A stretch of DNA of 64,000 nucleotides from CALZIK01 sp945787635 (GCA_947259725.1 CAMYNM010000001.1:558001-622000), one strand, 5' to 3'. Positions 50,230-59,403 are shown, counted from the stretch's first letter. The notes: a model not told the origin generated them from the sequence alone. Translations and numbers: made by a program.

Positions 50230-51210
50230 ATGGATCTATACGAGAACATTCTCGAAACGTTGGGCAATACGCCCCTGGTGAAGCTCGGCCGCTTCTTCGA
50301 CGGCCCGGCGACGCTCGCCGTCAAAGTGGAGTCGTTCAACCCGGGCTCGAGCGTCAAGGACCGGATTGGCGTCGCCATGATCGAGGCTGCCGAGCGCGAG
50401 GGCAAGCTCAAACCGGGCCAGCCGATCGTCGAGCCGACCTCGGGCAACACCGGCCTGGGGCTCGCCATCGCCGCGATTCTGCGGGGCCACCGCATGATCT
50501 GCACCGCGGCCGACAAGATACCGACCGAGAAAATTGCGCTGCTCGAGGCCTACGGCGTAGAGGTCATCACCTGCCCGACCAACGTCGCCGCCGACGACCC
50601 GCGCTCGTACTACAAGACCGCCGAGCGGATTCGCGACGAGCAGGGCGCCTACCTCCCGTACCAGTACTACAACCAGGCCAACCCACAGGCGCACTACGAC
50701 TCGACCGGCCCTGAGATCTGGCGGCAGACCGACGGCAAGGTGACGCACTGGGTGGCCGGCGTCGGAACCGGCGGCACCATCAGCGGAACCGCCAAGTACC
50801 TGAAGGAGCAGAACCCGAACATCAAGGTTATCGGCGTCGATCCGATCGGTTCGGTCTACCAGTACTACAAGGAGCACGGAGAGCTCCCCCACGAGGACGA
50901 AATCCACCAGTATCTGATCGACGGAATCGGCGAGGATCTTCTGCCCGAGAGCGTCTGGATGGACACGATCGACGAGGTCATCAAGGTCGACGATCGCTCA
51001 GCCTACGACGCGGTGTTCGAGCTCGCCCGTAAGGAGGCCATCTTCACCGGCTCTTCAGGAGCAGCGGCTGCAGTCGGCGCGCGCCGCGTGGCGCAGGAGC
51101 TGGGGCCGGACGCGCTGGTCGTGACGCTGTTCCCGGATTCGGGCGAGCGCTACTTGTCGAAGCTGAATCCCACCTGGCTCCGCGCCCACGGCCTGCTGGG
51201 CGACGGCTAG
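50230..51210 (+). CDS. PLP-dependent cysteine synthase / cystathionine beta-synthase-like protein
   Basis: 326 residues of fold type II. The PLP Lys is in SSVKDRIGVAM (residue 41), the phosphate loop is TSGNTGLGLAIAA and GTGGTISGTAKYL. The segment DPIGSVYQYY...YLIDGIGEDLLPESVWMDTIDEV resembles cystathionine beta-synthases more than CysK, which has no such extra loop. No C-terminal CBS-domain regulatory pair is present. The product is either cysteine from O-acetylserine or cystathionine from homocysteine and serine; context does not decide. A hairpin follows the stop. Confidence 0.88.
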   Translation: MDLYENILETLGNTPLVKLGRFFDGPATLAVKVESFNPGSSVKDRIGVAMIEAAEREGKLKPGQPIVEPTSGNTGLGLAIAAILRGHRMICTAADKIPTEKIALLEAYGVEVITCPTNVAADDPRSYYKTAERIRDEQGAYLPYQYYNQANPQAHYDSTGPEIWRQTDGKVTHWVAGVGTGGTISGTAKYLKEQNPNIKVIGVDPIGSVYQYYKEHGELPHEDEIHQYLIDGIGEDLLPESVWMDTIDEVIKVDDRSAYDAVFELARKEAIFTGSSGAAAAVGARRVAQELGPDALVVTLFPDSGERYLSKLNPTWLRAHGLLGDG

Positions 51211-51222
51211 GGTGCCATCTGC

Positions 51223-51268
51223 GGCGTTGGGCCTGGCATCTGACACCCCAGCCATCGCCCAGCACGCC
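51223..51268 (+). terminator. Stem-loop after the cysteine synthase-like gene
   Basis: GGCGT-TGGGC-c-TGGC pairs with GCCA-tc-GCCCA-gc-ACGCC, about 14 pairs with small bulges, starting 13 nt after the TAG stop. There is no T-tract. The rest of 51269-51426 has no gene. Confidence 0.45.
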
Positions 51269-51373
51269 ACCGTCTCAGAGCGCTTCGCGCGCGGTCGATC
51301 TCCTGCAGGGCCGGGTGAGTTCATTCCGTAGCGAATGACGCCCGACAAGACCGGCGTTACGCAGAAACCTCGA

Positions 51374-51394
51374 GGACACCCTTCAAGGGTGTCC
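51374..51394. terminator. Short perfect hairpin before the DUF3465 stop
   Basis: GGACACCC-ttcaa-GGGTGTCC, 8-bp stem with a 5-nt loop, in the gap between the cysteine synthase-like gene and the convergent DUF3465 gene. It could end either transcript. Confidence 0.45.
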
Positions 51395-51426
51395 CCTTCC
51401 GACTGGTTTTGCCAGGGGCCCCCTCC

Positions 51427-51927
51427 CTACTCGTAGACCTCTCCTTCATGCCGGATCCAGCCGCCCTCATGGCGGCCCTGCGGGTCGTGATGGGTCCAGT
51501 GCAGGACGCCGCCGCGCTCGTTCCACTCGTACTCACCCTGGATCTCGACGCGGTCGCCTCGACGCAAGGGCACCCGCGGGGCGAGATCGATGTTGTGGGC
51601 GACCAAGAGCGTCCGGCCGGAGGCAAGCTCCATGATGAAGCGCTGATGTCTGGAACCCTCGTTGTCGTCGCCGAGAACCCGCTGCACCACGCCACCGGCT
51701 CGCACCACGACATCGGAACGACGCTCTGCGAACAGTTGTTCGATCTCGCCCGGGCCGGCAGCCTCCACGGCGCTCGGAGCCGACGCGCCCGAGCCCGCGG
51801 GGGCCCACAACACGAGGTCTCCGATCCTGACCTTCCCCTCCTGGATCCACTGGGCGGCCAGATAGGCAAGGCCCACCAAAGCCAGTACCAGGGCTCTGCG
51901 GGGAAGCCGACGGGAACGAGCGCGCAT
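51427..51927 (-). CDS. DUF3465 family protein, membrane-anchored
   Basis: 166 residues from the ATG at 51927. A single hydrophobic N-terminal segment (LVLALVGLAYLAAQWI) anchors it. The C-terminal domain carries the DUF3465 signature: HNIDLAPRVPLRRGD, then EYEWNERGGVLHWTHHDPQG and RHEGGWIRHEG. The His-rich WTHHDP and RHEGGW motif suggests metal or nucleic-acid-like binding in an OB-type fold, but the function is unknown. A longer frame to 52134 overlaps the divergent promoter region and is rejected. Confidence 0.87.
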   Translation of the reverse strand: MRARSRRLPRRALVLALVGLAYLAAQWIQEGKVRIGDLVLWAPAGSGASAPSAVEAAGPGEIEQLFAERRSDVVVRAGGVVQRVLGDDNEGSRHQRFIMELASGRTLLVAHNIDLAPRVPLRRGDRVEIQGEYEWNERGGVLHWTHHDPQGRHEGGWIRHEGEVYE

Positions 51928-52051
51928 CGCGCGCGGATTGTACCCACTCGTTCTAACCTTCAGGTGACGTTTTAGGTTACACTCCTCCCGGTTCCGACCG
52001 CAGAGAGTTTCAGTTCCCGAGCGGCGATCCGCACGGGAGAAAGGAAATCGT

Positions 52052-52453
52052 ATGAATTGGATCAAGATCCTACTGGCGGGCATCGTGGGCGGCGTGCTCA
52101 TGAACATCGCCGAGTTCGTGTTGCACGGGGTCATCCTGGCGAAGACCTACACCAAGTACCCCGAGGTGTTCACCCAGGAGCAGGCCAATCCCCTCTACTT
52201 CCTGCTGATCGCGCTGGTCATCGCGTTTTTCGGGGCAATCCTTTTCTCGAAGACTCGCAAGTGCTGGGCCGATGGCTGGATGGGCGGCGCGACCTTCGGC
52301 TTCTTTCTCGGCCTGGTCGTATTCTGGGGGAGGTTCTACGACGCTCTGACGGTCGACGGCTATCCGTACTTCCTGAGCTGGTGCCAGGGTGGCTCCGCGT
52401 TGATCGCGTTGACGATCATGGGCCTCGGACTCGGCCTGGTCCTCAAGAACTAG
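52052..52453 (+). CDS. Small polytopic membrane protein
   Basis: 133 residues with four hydrophobic helices (about 5-27, 48-65, 75-95, 110-131: ILLAGIVGGVLMNIAEFVLHG, FLLIALVIAFFGAILF, GGATFGFFLGLVVFWG, SALIALTIMGLGLGLVL). AGAAAGG-type Shine-Dalgarno (GAGAAAGGAA) lies about 7 nt before the ATG at 52052. A conserved-looking Asn-Ile-Ala-Glu-Phe in helix 1 could be polar contacts. I do not recognise a function. Confidence 0.65.
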   Translation: MNWIKILLAGIVGGVLMNIAEFVLHGVILAKTYTKYPEVFTQEQANPLYFLLIALVIAFFGAILFSKTRKCWADGWMGGATFGFFLGLVVFWGRFYDALTVDGYPYFLSWCQGGSALIALTIMGLGLGLVLKN

Positions 52454-52473
52454 CTGCTGCGAAAGCGCCTTCG

Positions 52474-53496
52474 TCAGGCGGCTCGGGCCTCTCGGGCCGC
52501 CGCGGCGAACCTGCGCACGATCTCGCGAGCGGACTCGATCCCGGTAACGCCGGCAACACTCTTGCCGGCCTGCCAGTAGTCCTTGTCGCCGGCTTCGTCG
52601 AGCGACGCGTGCTTGAGCTGCCAGAGCGACTTGGCGGCGTAGAGGATGCGCATCCAGTGCTTGCGCCTTCGGCCGCGCAGCATCCAGCGCGCGAACGCCC
52701 CGGCCTCGAGCCCCATGCGCTCGATATAGGGCGTCCTGATGACCGAAACCGGAACGCCGGTGATCCGCTCGCTCAGAACGATATCGGCCTCGCCCGCATC
52801 CACGATCGCCTGCTTGTAGGGGGCGGCCGAGTTGCATTCGGTCGTGGCGATAAACCGAGTACCCATCTGGACTCCGGCGTAGCCCACCTCGAGCGCCTCG
52901 ACGAAGCGCTCCTCGCTGCCGACGCCTCCGGCGCAGACGATCGGAACATCGAATACCGCGAGCTCCTCGTACAGCTCCCGGACGCTCTTGCCACCCGCGT
53001 GCCCGCCGGCCCGGTTGTTGACCGCGATCAAACCGTCCACGCCCCCGTCGAGGCCCTTTTGCGCCCATTTGCTCTCGGTGACGTCGTGGTAGACGACCCC
53101 GCCCACCGCATGGGCCTTCTCGCACACCCACCTGGGATTGCCGAGCGAGGTGATGAAGAAGCGAACTCCCTCTTCGATCGCCACGTCCACCCACCGGATC
53201 ATTTTGTCCATGTAGCGCTGTGACGACGTTTCGATCAGCGCGTTCATCCCGATCGGCCGCCCGCCCGCCAGCTCGCGCATCAGGCGGATCCCGTCGCGGT
53301 AGTCGTGACCGTGAACGTAGGTCAGAGAGATCGGTTGGAACACGCCGAGACCACCGACCAAGGAAACGGCGCCCACCAGCTCGGGATTCGAGCACGGGTA
53401 CATCGGCCCGCAGATGAGCGGGGTCTCGATCCCGGCATGGCGGGTCAACGCGGTCTCGAGGGCGGTCGCGCTCGCCGGCCGGGCCTCGCTAGCCAA
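52474..53496 (-). CDS. Nitronate monooxygenase / FMN-dependent enoyl-reductase-like protein
   Basis: 340 residues if the TTG at 53496 is used (GAGG lies 8 nt upstream); a GTG at 53532 would add 12. The TIM-barrel NPD family features are ETPLICGPMYPCSNPELVGAVS, NNRAGGHAGGK (FMN phosphate and His), VPIVCAGGVGSEERFVEALEVGYAGVQMGTRFIATTE (split). Members oxidise nitronates or act as FMN-dependent oxidoreductases in fatty-acid metabolism. The start lies in the end of the DUF4442 gene on the same strand. Confidence 0.85.
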   Translation of the reverse strand: MASEARPASATALETALTRHAGIETPLICGPMYPCSNPELVGAVSLVGGLGVFQPISLTYVHGHDYRDGIRLMRELAGGRPIGMNALIETSSQRYMDKMIRWVDVAIEEGVRFFITSLGNPRWVCEKAHAVGGVVYHDVTESKWAQKGLDGGVDGLIAVNNRAGGHAGGKSVRELYEELAVFDVPIVCAGGVGSEERFVEALEVGYAGVQMGTRFIATTECNSAAPYKQAIVDAGEADIVLSERITGVPVSVIRTPYIERMGLEAGAFARWMLRGRRRKHWMRILYAAKSLWQLKHASLDEAGDKDYWQAGKSVAGVTGIESAREIVRRFAAAAREARAA

Positions 53497-53983
53497 ACCC
53501 GTTACCTCGCGGGCTGAGCAGCCAAGTGGCACACACGCGGGCTACTTCGTCGCCCTCGCTGTCCCGAATCACCGCCTCGACCAGGTGCTCCGTAGGCTCG
53601 GTAATCTTCTCCAGCGTGCTACGACACTCCGCGGTCAGCCGACCCCTAGCTTTTTTCTTGTACTCGGTCGAAAGACGAGTGACGATCCCGCGGACGCCGG
53701 CCGGAAGAGCGGTGAGAGTGGCCAGGCCGCTCGCGACCTCGCCAAGGTTGGTCAACGCGACCGCGTGGACCGATTCGAGATGGTTGCGTACCTTCCGCCG
53801 GTCGCGCAAAACCGCCCGTACGTAGCCCGGCTCGAGCTCGGCGACCCGGGCGCCGATGGTGCCGGTGTACGGTGCGCCGCGCCCGACGAGAAAGCTGAAC
53901 AGGGCCTTGCCACCCGGGAGGCCCTGTAGGCGGTGCCAGTTCGCCAGAAGGCGCTCTCCCGGGGATGCGTTGTCGCGAGGCAT
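53489..53983 (-). CDS. DUF4442 hotdog-fold protein
   Basis: 164 residues. The hotdog fold of the DUF4442/PaaI group is indicated by YTGTIGARVAELEPGYVRAVL, the central helix HLESVHAVALTNLGEVASGLATL, and strands RLSTEYKKKARGRLTAECR and EAVIRDSEGDEVARVCATWLL. A thioesterase-like activity is possible but the Asp/Glu of PaaI is not evident in the central helix. The stop overlaps the start region of the nitronate monooxygenase gene by a few bases. Confidence 0.84.
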   Translation of the reverse strand: MPRDNASPGERLLANWHRLQGLPGGKALFSFLVGRGAPYTGTIGARVAELEPGYVRAVLRDRRKVRNHLESVHAVALTNLGEVASGLATLTALPAGVRGIVTRLSTEYKKKARGRLTAECRSTLEKITEPTEHLVEAVIRDSEGDEVARVCATWLLSPRGNGFG

Positions 53984-54412
53984 GGAGACACAATGCTACG
54001 CGATTCGAGCGCGCGTTGACGACCGCATCGTTCTCACCAAAGTCCACCGGAAAATATTTCCGAACCGGGTCGGAACCAGAAACGGCCGCAGAGCGTCCTT
54101 GTTTGAGACCACGGTCCACGATCCCACGCTGCGTCGCAGGCGATAGGCAGAACGCCCAGACTAGGGAAGAAGCAGGCCGAATGGGCACCTTTTCACCAGA
54201 TTGCACTCACCACCACCTCGACCGTCAGCCCATGGCACCGGACTCGCACGCTTTGGCTGCAACCATCACGAACCTGGCGCCGGTCAACGGCGCAAAGGGC
54301 GATATCGGATGATTCATGCGGTAATATACCCTGATCCGGCAGATCCTCAGGTCACGGTCCGGCCGCCGAGACCTGAAACGGCCAGTCTCGGACAGCCGCC
54401 AAGGAGGTAGCG
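53984..54412. other. Intergenic region upstream of DUF1800 gene
   Basis: 429 bp with no credible gene. It holds a possible -10 box TAATAT at 54322-54327 upstream of the DUF1800 gene and the strong ribosome binding site AAGGAGGT at 54401-54408. An imperfect AT-rich hairpin, GGAAA-ata-TTTCC, lies near 54049-54061. Confidence 0.4.
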
Positions 54413-55942
54413 ATGGCTCGTGCAAGAACCCCGGCCCGCGGTTTTTTCGGCTCCGAGCGCAGAGCCTTCCCGATTCGCCGCTTGCGTGCCCTGCCCGGCA
54501 GGCGCCTGGTACCCGCTTGGTTCATCGAAGAGCAGCGCAAGACGGTCCATCGGGCTCACCGGTTGGTTCGCAAGGCGCTGAAGCCCGCCTCGAACAAGAT
54601 CACACCCGAGCAACGGTTGGTCCAGAGAGCCACCGCGGGTCTGACCCTGGCCGAGATGGCCGAGGTCTCCGAGCTGGGCTACAAGAGGTTCCTGAGTCGA
54701 CAGCTCGACCCCGAAACCATCGACGACGGCGGCTTCGAGGATGCTCTCCAGGAAGCACTTCCCACTCTGGCGATGACGCCCTACGAGTTGTTCACGTCGG
54801 GTGACGGCTTTCGCGGGTTCATCGAGCTCGTGGTGGCGAGGATCCTGCGCTCGGCGTACAGCCCCCGGCAACTGTTCGAGCGGATGGTCGAATTCTGGAC
54901 CGACCATTTCTCGATCGACATCCTCGCCAACCACGGCTACCTGCTGAAACCCACCGACGAGCGAGAAGTCGTCCGTCCCCACGCGTTGGGCAGGTTCCAC
55001 GATTTGCTGTCCGCGAGCGCCCATAGCCCTGCGATGCTCGAGTACCTGACCAACGACTCGAACGTTCGCGGCCATCCCAACGAGAATTACGCCCGCGAGC
55101 TGATGGAGCTCCACACCATGGGGGTGGACAACGGCTACACCCAGGAAGACGTTCGGGAGGTCGCCCGCTGCTTCACCGGCTGGCGGTTCTTCGGGGTTTA
55201 CAACGAGTTGCCTACCTTGGGGACGTTCAAGTTCGAGCGGGCGTTTCACGACCAGCGCTCCAAACGGGTCCTGGGCCGCAAGATTCCTTCCGGGCGTGGC
55301 GAGGAAGACGGCCTCGACGTCATCGCGATGCTCGCGGAGCGTTCCGAGACCGCCGACTTCATCGCCTACAAGATGCTGCGCTTCTTTCAGGGTTACGAAC
55401 CGGACAAACGGTCGGTCAAACGAGTGGCCGCCAAGTTCAGAAACACCGGCGGCAACATCAGATCGACTATGAAGACCGTGCTCTCGAAGTCCATGATGAA
55501 GAAAGCAGAGCCCAAGCTGAAACGTCCGCAGCACCTGGTCGCCTCCGCGCTGCGAGCCACCTCCGCGGACGCGAACAATCTGGGCTTCGTCTTCGAGGCT
55601 CTGGAAGCTTCCGGCCATCTGCCCTACGCCTGGAGCTCCCCGGACGGCTACCCCGATAGCGACATCTATTGGTCGGGGTACGTCTTACCGCGATGGAACT
55701 TCGCGGCCGACATGCCCGATCCTGGCGAATCCGGAATCAACATCGCCCCGGATCTTCTCGACGACTCGTTGTCACCCTCGCGGTTCGTCAGACGCCTCGA
55801 CCTGAGAATGTTCAACGGCACGATGACCGACGAGACCCGAGTCGGCGTCGAGGAGTTCTTGAAGGCGGGCAAGATCAACACCAAAAGACTGCGCGAAGCC
55901 GTCGGCCTCGCACTCGCCGCTCCCGAATTCCAGACCTACTAG
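54413..55942 (+). CDS. DUF1800 family protein
   Basis: 509 residues with the DUF1800 pattern: RLVQRATAGLTLAEMAEV and FLSRQLDPE near the N terminus, LFERMVEFWTDHFSI, SPAMLEYLTN with the following NENYARELMELHTMG, YTQEDVREVARCFTGWRF, HDQRSKRVLGRKI, and LPYAWSSPDGYPDSDIYW near the C terminus. Its partner DUF1501 gene follows 27 nt later, the usual arrangement. The function is not known; the pair is thought to act on exported substrates. There is no clear N-terminal signal, as the first 40 residues are Arg-rich and not strongly hydrophobic. ATG at 54413 has a strong AAGGAGGT. Confidence 0.9.
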   Translation: MARARTPARGFFGSERRAFPIRRLRALPGRRLVPAWFIEEQRKTVHRAHRLVRKALKPASNKITPEQRLVQRATAGLTLAEMAEVSELGYKRFLSRQLDPETIDDGGFEDALQEALPTLAMTPYELFTSGDGFRGFIELVVARILRSAYSPRQLFERMVEFWTDHFSIDILANHGYLLKPTDEREVVRPHALGRFHDLLSASAHSPAMLEYLTNDSNVRGHPNENYARELMELHTMGVDNGYTQEDVREVARCFTGWRFFGVYNELPTLGTFKFERAFHDQRSKRVLGRKIPSGRGEEDGLDVIAMLAERSETADFIAYKMLRFFQGYEPDKRSVKRVAAKFRNTGGNIRSTMKTVLSKSMMKKAEPKLKRPQHLVASALRATSADANNLGFVFEALEASGHLPYAWSSPDGYPDSDIYWSGYVLPRWNFAADMPDPGESGINIAPDLLDDSLSPSRFVRRLDLRMFNGTMTDETRVGVEEFLKAGKINTKRLREAVGLALAAPEFQTY

Positions 55943-55969
55943 CCCGAGAGTGTCGCCAGGAGGTACCTG

Positions 55970-57262
55970 ATGAGCCAACACAAGTGCAAGGGATGCGACG
56001 AGTACCGGCACCTCTCCCGCCGTCAATTCGTCGGGCTGTCGGCCGGCCTGGTGGTCGCCGCTGCCGCGCCGTCATGGGTTCCTCGGGTCGCGTACGCCCA
56101 GTCGGAGAGCTCCGAGCGCGACGTCATGGTCTCGGTCTTCCTGCGCGGTGGCCTCGACTCGCTTTCGATGTGCGTGCCGTTCAACGAGCCGGACTACTAC
56201 GCGCTGCGCCCGACGATCGCCGTGCCGCCCCCGGACAGCGGCCAGGCCAACCGCGCTCTGGATCTCGACGGCACTTTCGGAATCGCTCCGACGCTGGAGC
56301 CCTTGATGGAGCCCTTCCAGGACGGTGAACTGCTCGTCGTCCACGCGTGCGGTCTACCCGAGTCCAGCCGCTCCCACTTCGATGCGATGTACTTCATGGA
56401 AGTGGGAGAGGCCACACCCTCGCCAAGCAACTTCACCGGCTGGCTGGGGCGGCATCTCCAGTCCACCGCGCCGACGATGCGCGACGGCGTGCTACGGGCG
56501 GTCGGCATCGGCTACGGGCTCCAGCGGACCCTGGTCGGCGCGCCCAAGGCGCTGCCGATCTCCGACCTGGCGAGCTTCGGCTTTACCGGATCGGGAGCCA
56601 CCAAAAAGCAGCGCAAGGCAGTGCTGGAAGAAATCTACACCTACGCAAACGAGCCGCTCAGAACCTCTGCCAGCGACACCTTTCGCACCGTCGACACTCT
56701 GAAGCGGATCGGATTCTCCGGGTACAAGCCCAAGGGCGGCGCCAGGTACCCCGATTCCGAGTTCGGCTACGCAATGCGCTCGACCGCGGCGCTGATCAAA
56801 GGCGACGTCGGAGTCGAAGCCGTCGCGGTCGACATCGGCGGCTGGGACACCCACGACTTTCAGGGCAATCTGGACGGCTCGATGATGTATCTCCTCCAGG
56901 AACTGGCCGAGTCGCTCGGCGCGTTCTACCGCGATCTCAAAGCGTCGAACGTCCGTAACGTGGTTACGGTCGCGATGTCGGAATTCGGCCGCAACGTGTT
57001 CGAGAACGGCAGCCAGGGAACCGATCATGGTTACGGAGGCCTGATGCTCGCCATGGGCGCGAGCATCAACGGCGGTCAGGTGTTGACCGAGTGGCCCGGC
57101 CTCGAGCCGTCGCAGCTCTTCGAGGAGCAGGATCTTCAGATCACGATTGACTACCGCGACATCCTGACCGAGATACTCACCCGGCGGATGGGCAATGCCG
57201 ACTACCGGACCGTGTTCAACGACAAGAGCTACTCGCCGAAGACCCTCGGCGCGGTGATCTAG
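55970..57262 (+). CDS. DUF1501 family Tat-exported protein
   Basis: 430 residues. The N terminus has a twin-arginine signal: LSRRQFVGLSAGLVVAAAAP with cleavage near AYAQ. DUF1501 features follow: VSVFLRGGLDSLSMCVP, ALDLDGTFGIAPTLEPL, LVVHACGLPESSRSHFDAM, VDIGGWDTHDFQG, VVTVAMSEFGRNVFENGSQGTDHGYGGLMLAMG (split), and TDHG as in sulfatase-like folds. The family resembles alkaline-phosphatase-type hydrolases, but the metal ligands are not all obvious. Partner DUF1800 is upstream. The AGGAGGT before the ATG is strong. The stop overlaps the convergent VOC gene by 4 bp. Confidence 0.9.
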   Translation: MSQHKCKGCDEYRHLSRRQFVGLSAGLVVAAAAPSWVPRVAYAQSESSERDVMVSVFLRGGLDSLSMCVPFNEPDYYALRPTIAVPPPDSGQANRALDLDGTFGIAPTLEPLMEPFQDGELLVVHACGLPESSRSHFDAMYFMEVGEATPSPSNFTGWLGRHLQSTAPTMRDGVLRAVGIGYGLQRTLVGAPKALPISDLASFGFTGSGATKKQRKAVLEEIYTYANEPLRTSASDTFRTVDTLKRIGFSGYKPKGGARYPDSEFGYAMRSTAALIKGDVGVEAVAVDIGGWDTHDFQGNLDGSMMYLLQELAESLGAFYRDLKASNVRNVVTVAMSEFGRNVFENGSQGTDHGYGGLMLAMGASINGGQVLTEWPGLEPSQLFEEQDLQITIDYRDILTEILTRRMGNADYRTVFNDKSYSPKTLGAVI

Positions 57263-57690
57263 TTGACCGTGCCCGGCTCCTTGTCCTGTGGCCGGCTCGA
57301 GATCGTGATCTTGTAGCCGTCGGGGTCTTCGACCGAGAGATCGCGCAACCCCCAGGGCTGGTCGGTCGGCTCGGTGGCAAGCGTTCCACCCCGCGACTTG
57401 ATGTCGGCGGCGACCTGATCGACACTCTGGGCGGTCTCGCAGTAGATACGAAATCCGACTCCCTTGACGCGATCGGTGCCTTTGGCGAAGTCGTCCTGGC
57501 CGAGGATAAGACCCACAACCCCCGCTCGCAGGCTGGCGGCTACCAGTTTGTCCTCGTGGAGATGCTCCTCCTCCACCACGAAGCCCAAAACGTCGCGGTA
57601 CCAGGCGATGCTTTCTTTGAGGTCATTGACCGTGAGCGCCGGCATCGCGGAACGCAAGCGCAGGGTCTCAGGCTGTTTTCGCTCTTTCAT
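57259..57690 (-). CDS. VOC family (glyoxalase/bleomycin-resistance-like) protein
   Basis: 143 residues. A single VOC module: PALTVNDLKESIAWYRDVLGF at the start, VVGLILGQDDFAKG, and the second half YCETAQSVDQVAADIKSRGG with DLSVEDPDGYKITISS at the end (the conserved ..DPDGY.I). Metal ligands cannot be fully set: there is no His at the usual first position, but Glu in SVEDPDG is present. The substrate is unknown. It converges on DUF1501 with a 4-bp overlap. Confidence 0.87.
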   Translation of the reverse strand: MKERKQPETLRLRSAMPALTVNDLKESIAWYRDVLGFVVEEEHLHEDKLVAASLRAGVVGLILGQDDFAKGTDRVKGVGFRIYCETAQSVDQVAADIKSRGGTLATEPTDQPWGLRDLSVEDPDGYKITISSRPQDKEPGTVN

Positions 57691-57801
57691 GGCGACCTCC
57701 CTTGGTCAGTTGGACCTGTCGGCGACGTTACCACCGCGTTGACAGCAAGCTGAACGGACCCGTACTCTCGGCCCGATCCAAACAACCGGACCGGAGGTCG
57801 A

Positions 57802-58509
57802 ATGCTTCGAAACCTACCCAGCCTGTTGGCGTTAGCCTTGCTCACCCTCGCCTGCACACCACGCTCCACTCACAACGCGGTGATCGCGCAACTGGAGACC
57901 TGCAAGGCCGACCTGGAAACCTCCCGAGCGGACGCCGTAGCGTGGCGGGATCGGCTCGACACCTGGGAACACCAGATCGGATTGCGACTTCAGGAACAGG
58001 AAGCCGCCACCGCGCTCAGCCTCGACACCATCCAACTCAAGTTCAACGAGATCCGTTCGGCGGTGCCACAGGTGATCGAAACCGAGGTCGGCGGTCACAT
58101 CGACGAGGTCGAGCAGCTCCTGATCGCAGGCTTTCGCGACCTCTCAAAGGGCAACCACGCGCTGCAGGAGCAGCTCGAGGACACCCGACAGCTGCTCAGC
58201 GAGGCTCGTGAGGAGCTTCAGACCGGCAACCAGCTCGCGCGAACCGCGCAGACCGAGCGGCGCGAGATTCGCGGGCACATCTCCGGCCTGACTTCGGAAA
58301 CCACCGCCCTCGTCGCCCGCATTCACGAGTTCGATCGCACCCGTCTGCAGTGCAAGAAGTGCGACGAGTATCTCGACCTGCGTCAGCGCAAGGCCGCCGA
58401 CATCGCCGAGTTCCACAACGACATCGTGGAGCATCTGTCCGCGCTGCAGAGTGCCCTGGTCGGCGCCAAGGCAAGCGAGCCTCCCGCCGAGCAGACGCCG
58501 GGCGCCTGA
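57802..58509 (+). CDS. Coiled-coil lipoprotein of unknown function
   Basis: 235 residues. Signal peptide LPSLLALALLTLACTP with a lipobox LACTP-like (LTLAC, Cys at about residue 18). The rest is almost wholly helical with heptad-like stretches (AVIAQLETCKADLETSRADA, LRLQEQEAATALSLDTIQLK, QLLSEAREELQTGNQLARTA) and a CKKC pair near residue 190. No enzyme motif. It resembles Lpp- or YbgF-like envelope coiled-coils only in general form. ATG at 57802 has GGAGG upstream. Confidence 0.7.
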   Translation: MLRNLPSLLALALLTLACTPRSTHNAVIAQLETCKADLETSRADAVAWRDRLDTWEHQIGLRLQEQEAATALSLDTIQLKFNEIRSAVPQVIETEVGGHIDEVEQLLIAGFRDLSKGNHALQEQLEDTRQLLSEAREELQTGNQLARTAQTERREIRGHISGLTSETTALVARIHEFDRTRLQCKKCDEYLDLRQRKAADIAEFHNDIVEHLSALQSALVGAKASEPPAEQTPGA

Positions 58510-58691
58510 ACCCAACTCCCCGCCCGGCGCCGGCTCCCTGAAGGCCGCCGTTTTAGCGCGAATAGACGGCTGAGCCGCCGTTACGTTTCGCTCGAGTCGT
58601 CGCTCGCCTGCGACGGTCGCCCACCGATCTCGCCGAGGCACTTTGGCGCGCCCCCTGACCGCACAAGTCTTGATCGATAAATCAAGTTATC

Positions 58692-58720
58692 TTGTCATTC
58701 TGTCTTATTTTTAGTATCTT
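58692..58720 (+). promoter_or_regulatory. Sigma-70-like promoter of the membrane protein-XRE module
   Basis: TTGTCA (58692-58697), a 17-bp spacer, and TATCTT (58715-58720). The predicted start lies about 35 bp before the ATG at 58763. The stretch 58671-58770 is strikingly AT-rich. A direct repeat covers the promoter (ATCTTGTCATTCTG and ATCTTATGTCAATTCTG), and a third GACATT follows; these could be operator sites for the XRE protein. An inverted repeat CTTGAT-cgataa-ATCAAG lies just upstream at 58669-58686. Confidence 0.6.
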
Positions 58721-58762
58721 ATGTCAATTCTGCTTGTTTTTTCTTCAAAGAGACTTGACATT

Positions 58763-59371
58763 ATGGAATCTCATCTTCCTTCCCCGGCCTTCTTCTGGCG
58801 CAGCTGTGGCGAGCCGCCCGCGGCCTGGTTTCTCGTCGGGATGCCGCTCGCTCTCCTGGCGCTCGACAACGGTTCGAGCCTGGGCGCCGCGATGGCTCGC
58901 CTTCTGGCGGTGCTTCTGGTTGCCGCGCTGATCTGGGCCCGCGGCCTGGGCCCTGGCGGGGCCTGGCACGAACGGCTGTTCGTCTGCGCCTGGGCGGCCA
59001 CGTGGGCTGGAGCGCTCGGAGCCGCCGTGACCGGTGCCGCCTGGGCGGCCTCCGGAGCGGGACTGGCCGGCCTCTTCGCGGCGCTACTGGTCGGTGCCGG
59101 CTGGCTCGGCTGGGCCAGCCATGCGCGCCATGAGCTGCGCCTGGCGATGACCCGGTCTCCCCTACCCCGCCGGTCGGAGAAAACGCCAGCCTCGGGAACT
59201 GCGGTGGTCACGGCCTGGCTGTTGGCCGCGCTCGTTTCCGGCCTCGCGTTGTCCTCCGGTCAGGCCCACTGGGGAGACGCAATCGCGCTGAGCGTCGCAC
59301 TTGGCCTCTTCACCGCCTTCCAGCGCGGTCATCTGCAGCCGCCGGTGCCGCTCGAGTCGGCCGCCGACTAG
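58763..59371 (+). CDS. Polytopic membrane protein paired with XRE regulator
   Basis: 202 residues from the ATG at 58763 with AAAGAG about 10 nt upstream; the in-frame ATG at 58721 has no ribosome binding site and sits on the -10 box. Five to six hydrophobic helices rich in Ala and Trp (AWFLVGMPLALLALDNG, MARLLAVLLVAALIWA, LFVCAWAATWAGALGAAVTG, AGLAGLFAALLVGAGWLG, TAWLLAALVSGLAL). No known family. The XRE gene starts 32 nt after the stop, so both are in one transcript from the AT-rich promoter. Confidence 0.7.
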   Translation: MESHLPSPAFFWRSCGEPPAAWFLVGMPLALLALDNGSSLGAAMARLLAVLLVAALIWARGLGPGGAWHERLFVCAWAATWAGALGAAVTGAAWAASGAGLAGLFAALLVGAGWLGWASHARHELRLAMTRSPLPRRSEKTPASGTAVVTAWLLAALVSGLALSSGQAHWGDAIALSVALGLFTAFQRGHLQPPVPLESAAD

Positions 59372-59403
59372 CCGGCCCCAACCTCCCGAGTGATCCGCGG
59401 GTC

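Noticed and set aside
51357..51947. 196-residue minus-strand frame
   Set aside because: Overlaps the DUF3465 gene in another frame; DUF3465 has the signature motifs.
54347..55618. 423-residue minus-strand frame
   Set aside because: Antisense to DUF1800, which has a ribosome binding site and family motifs.
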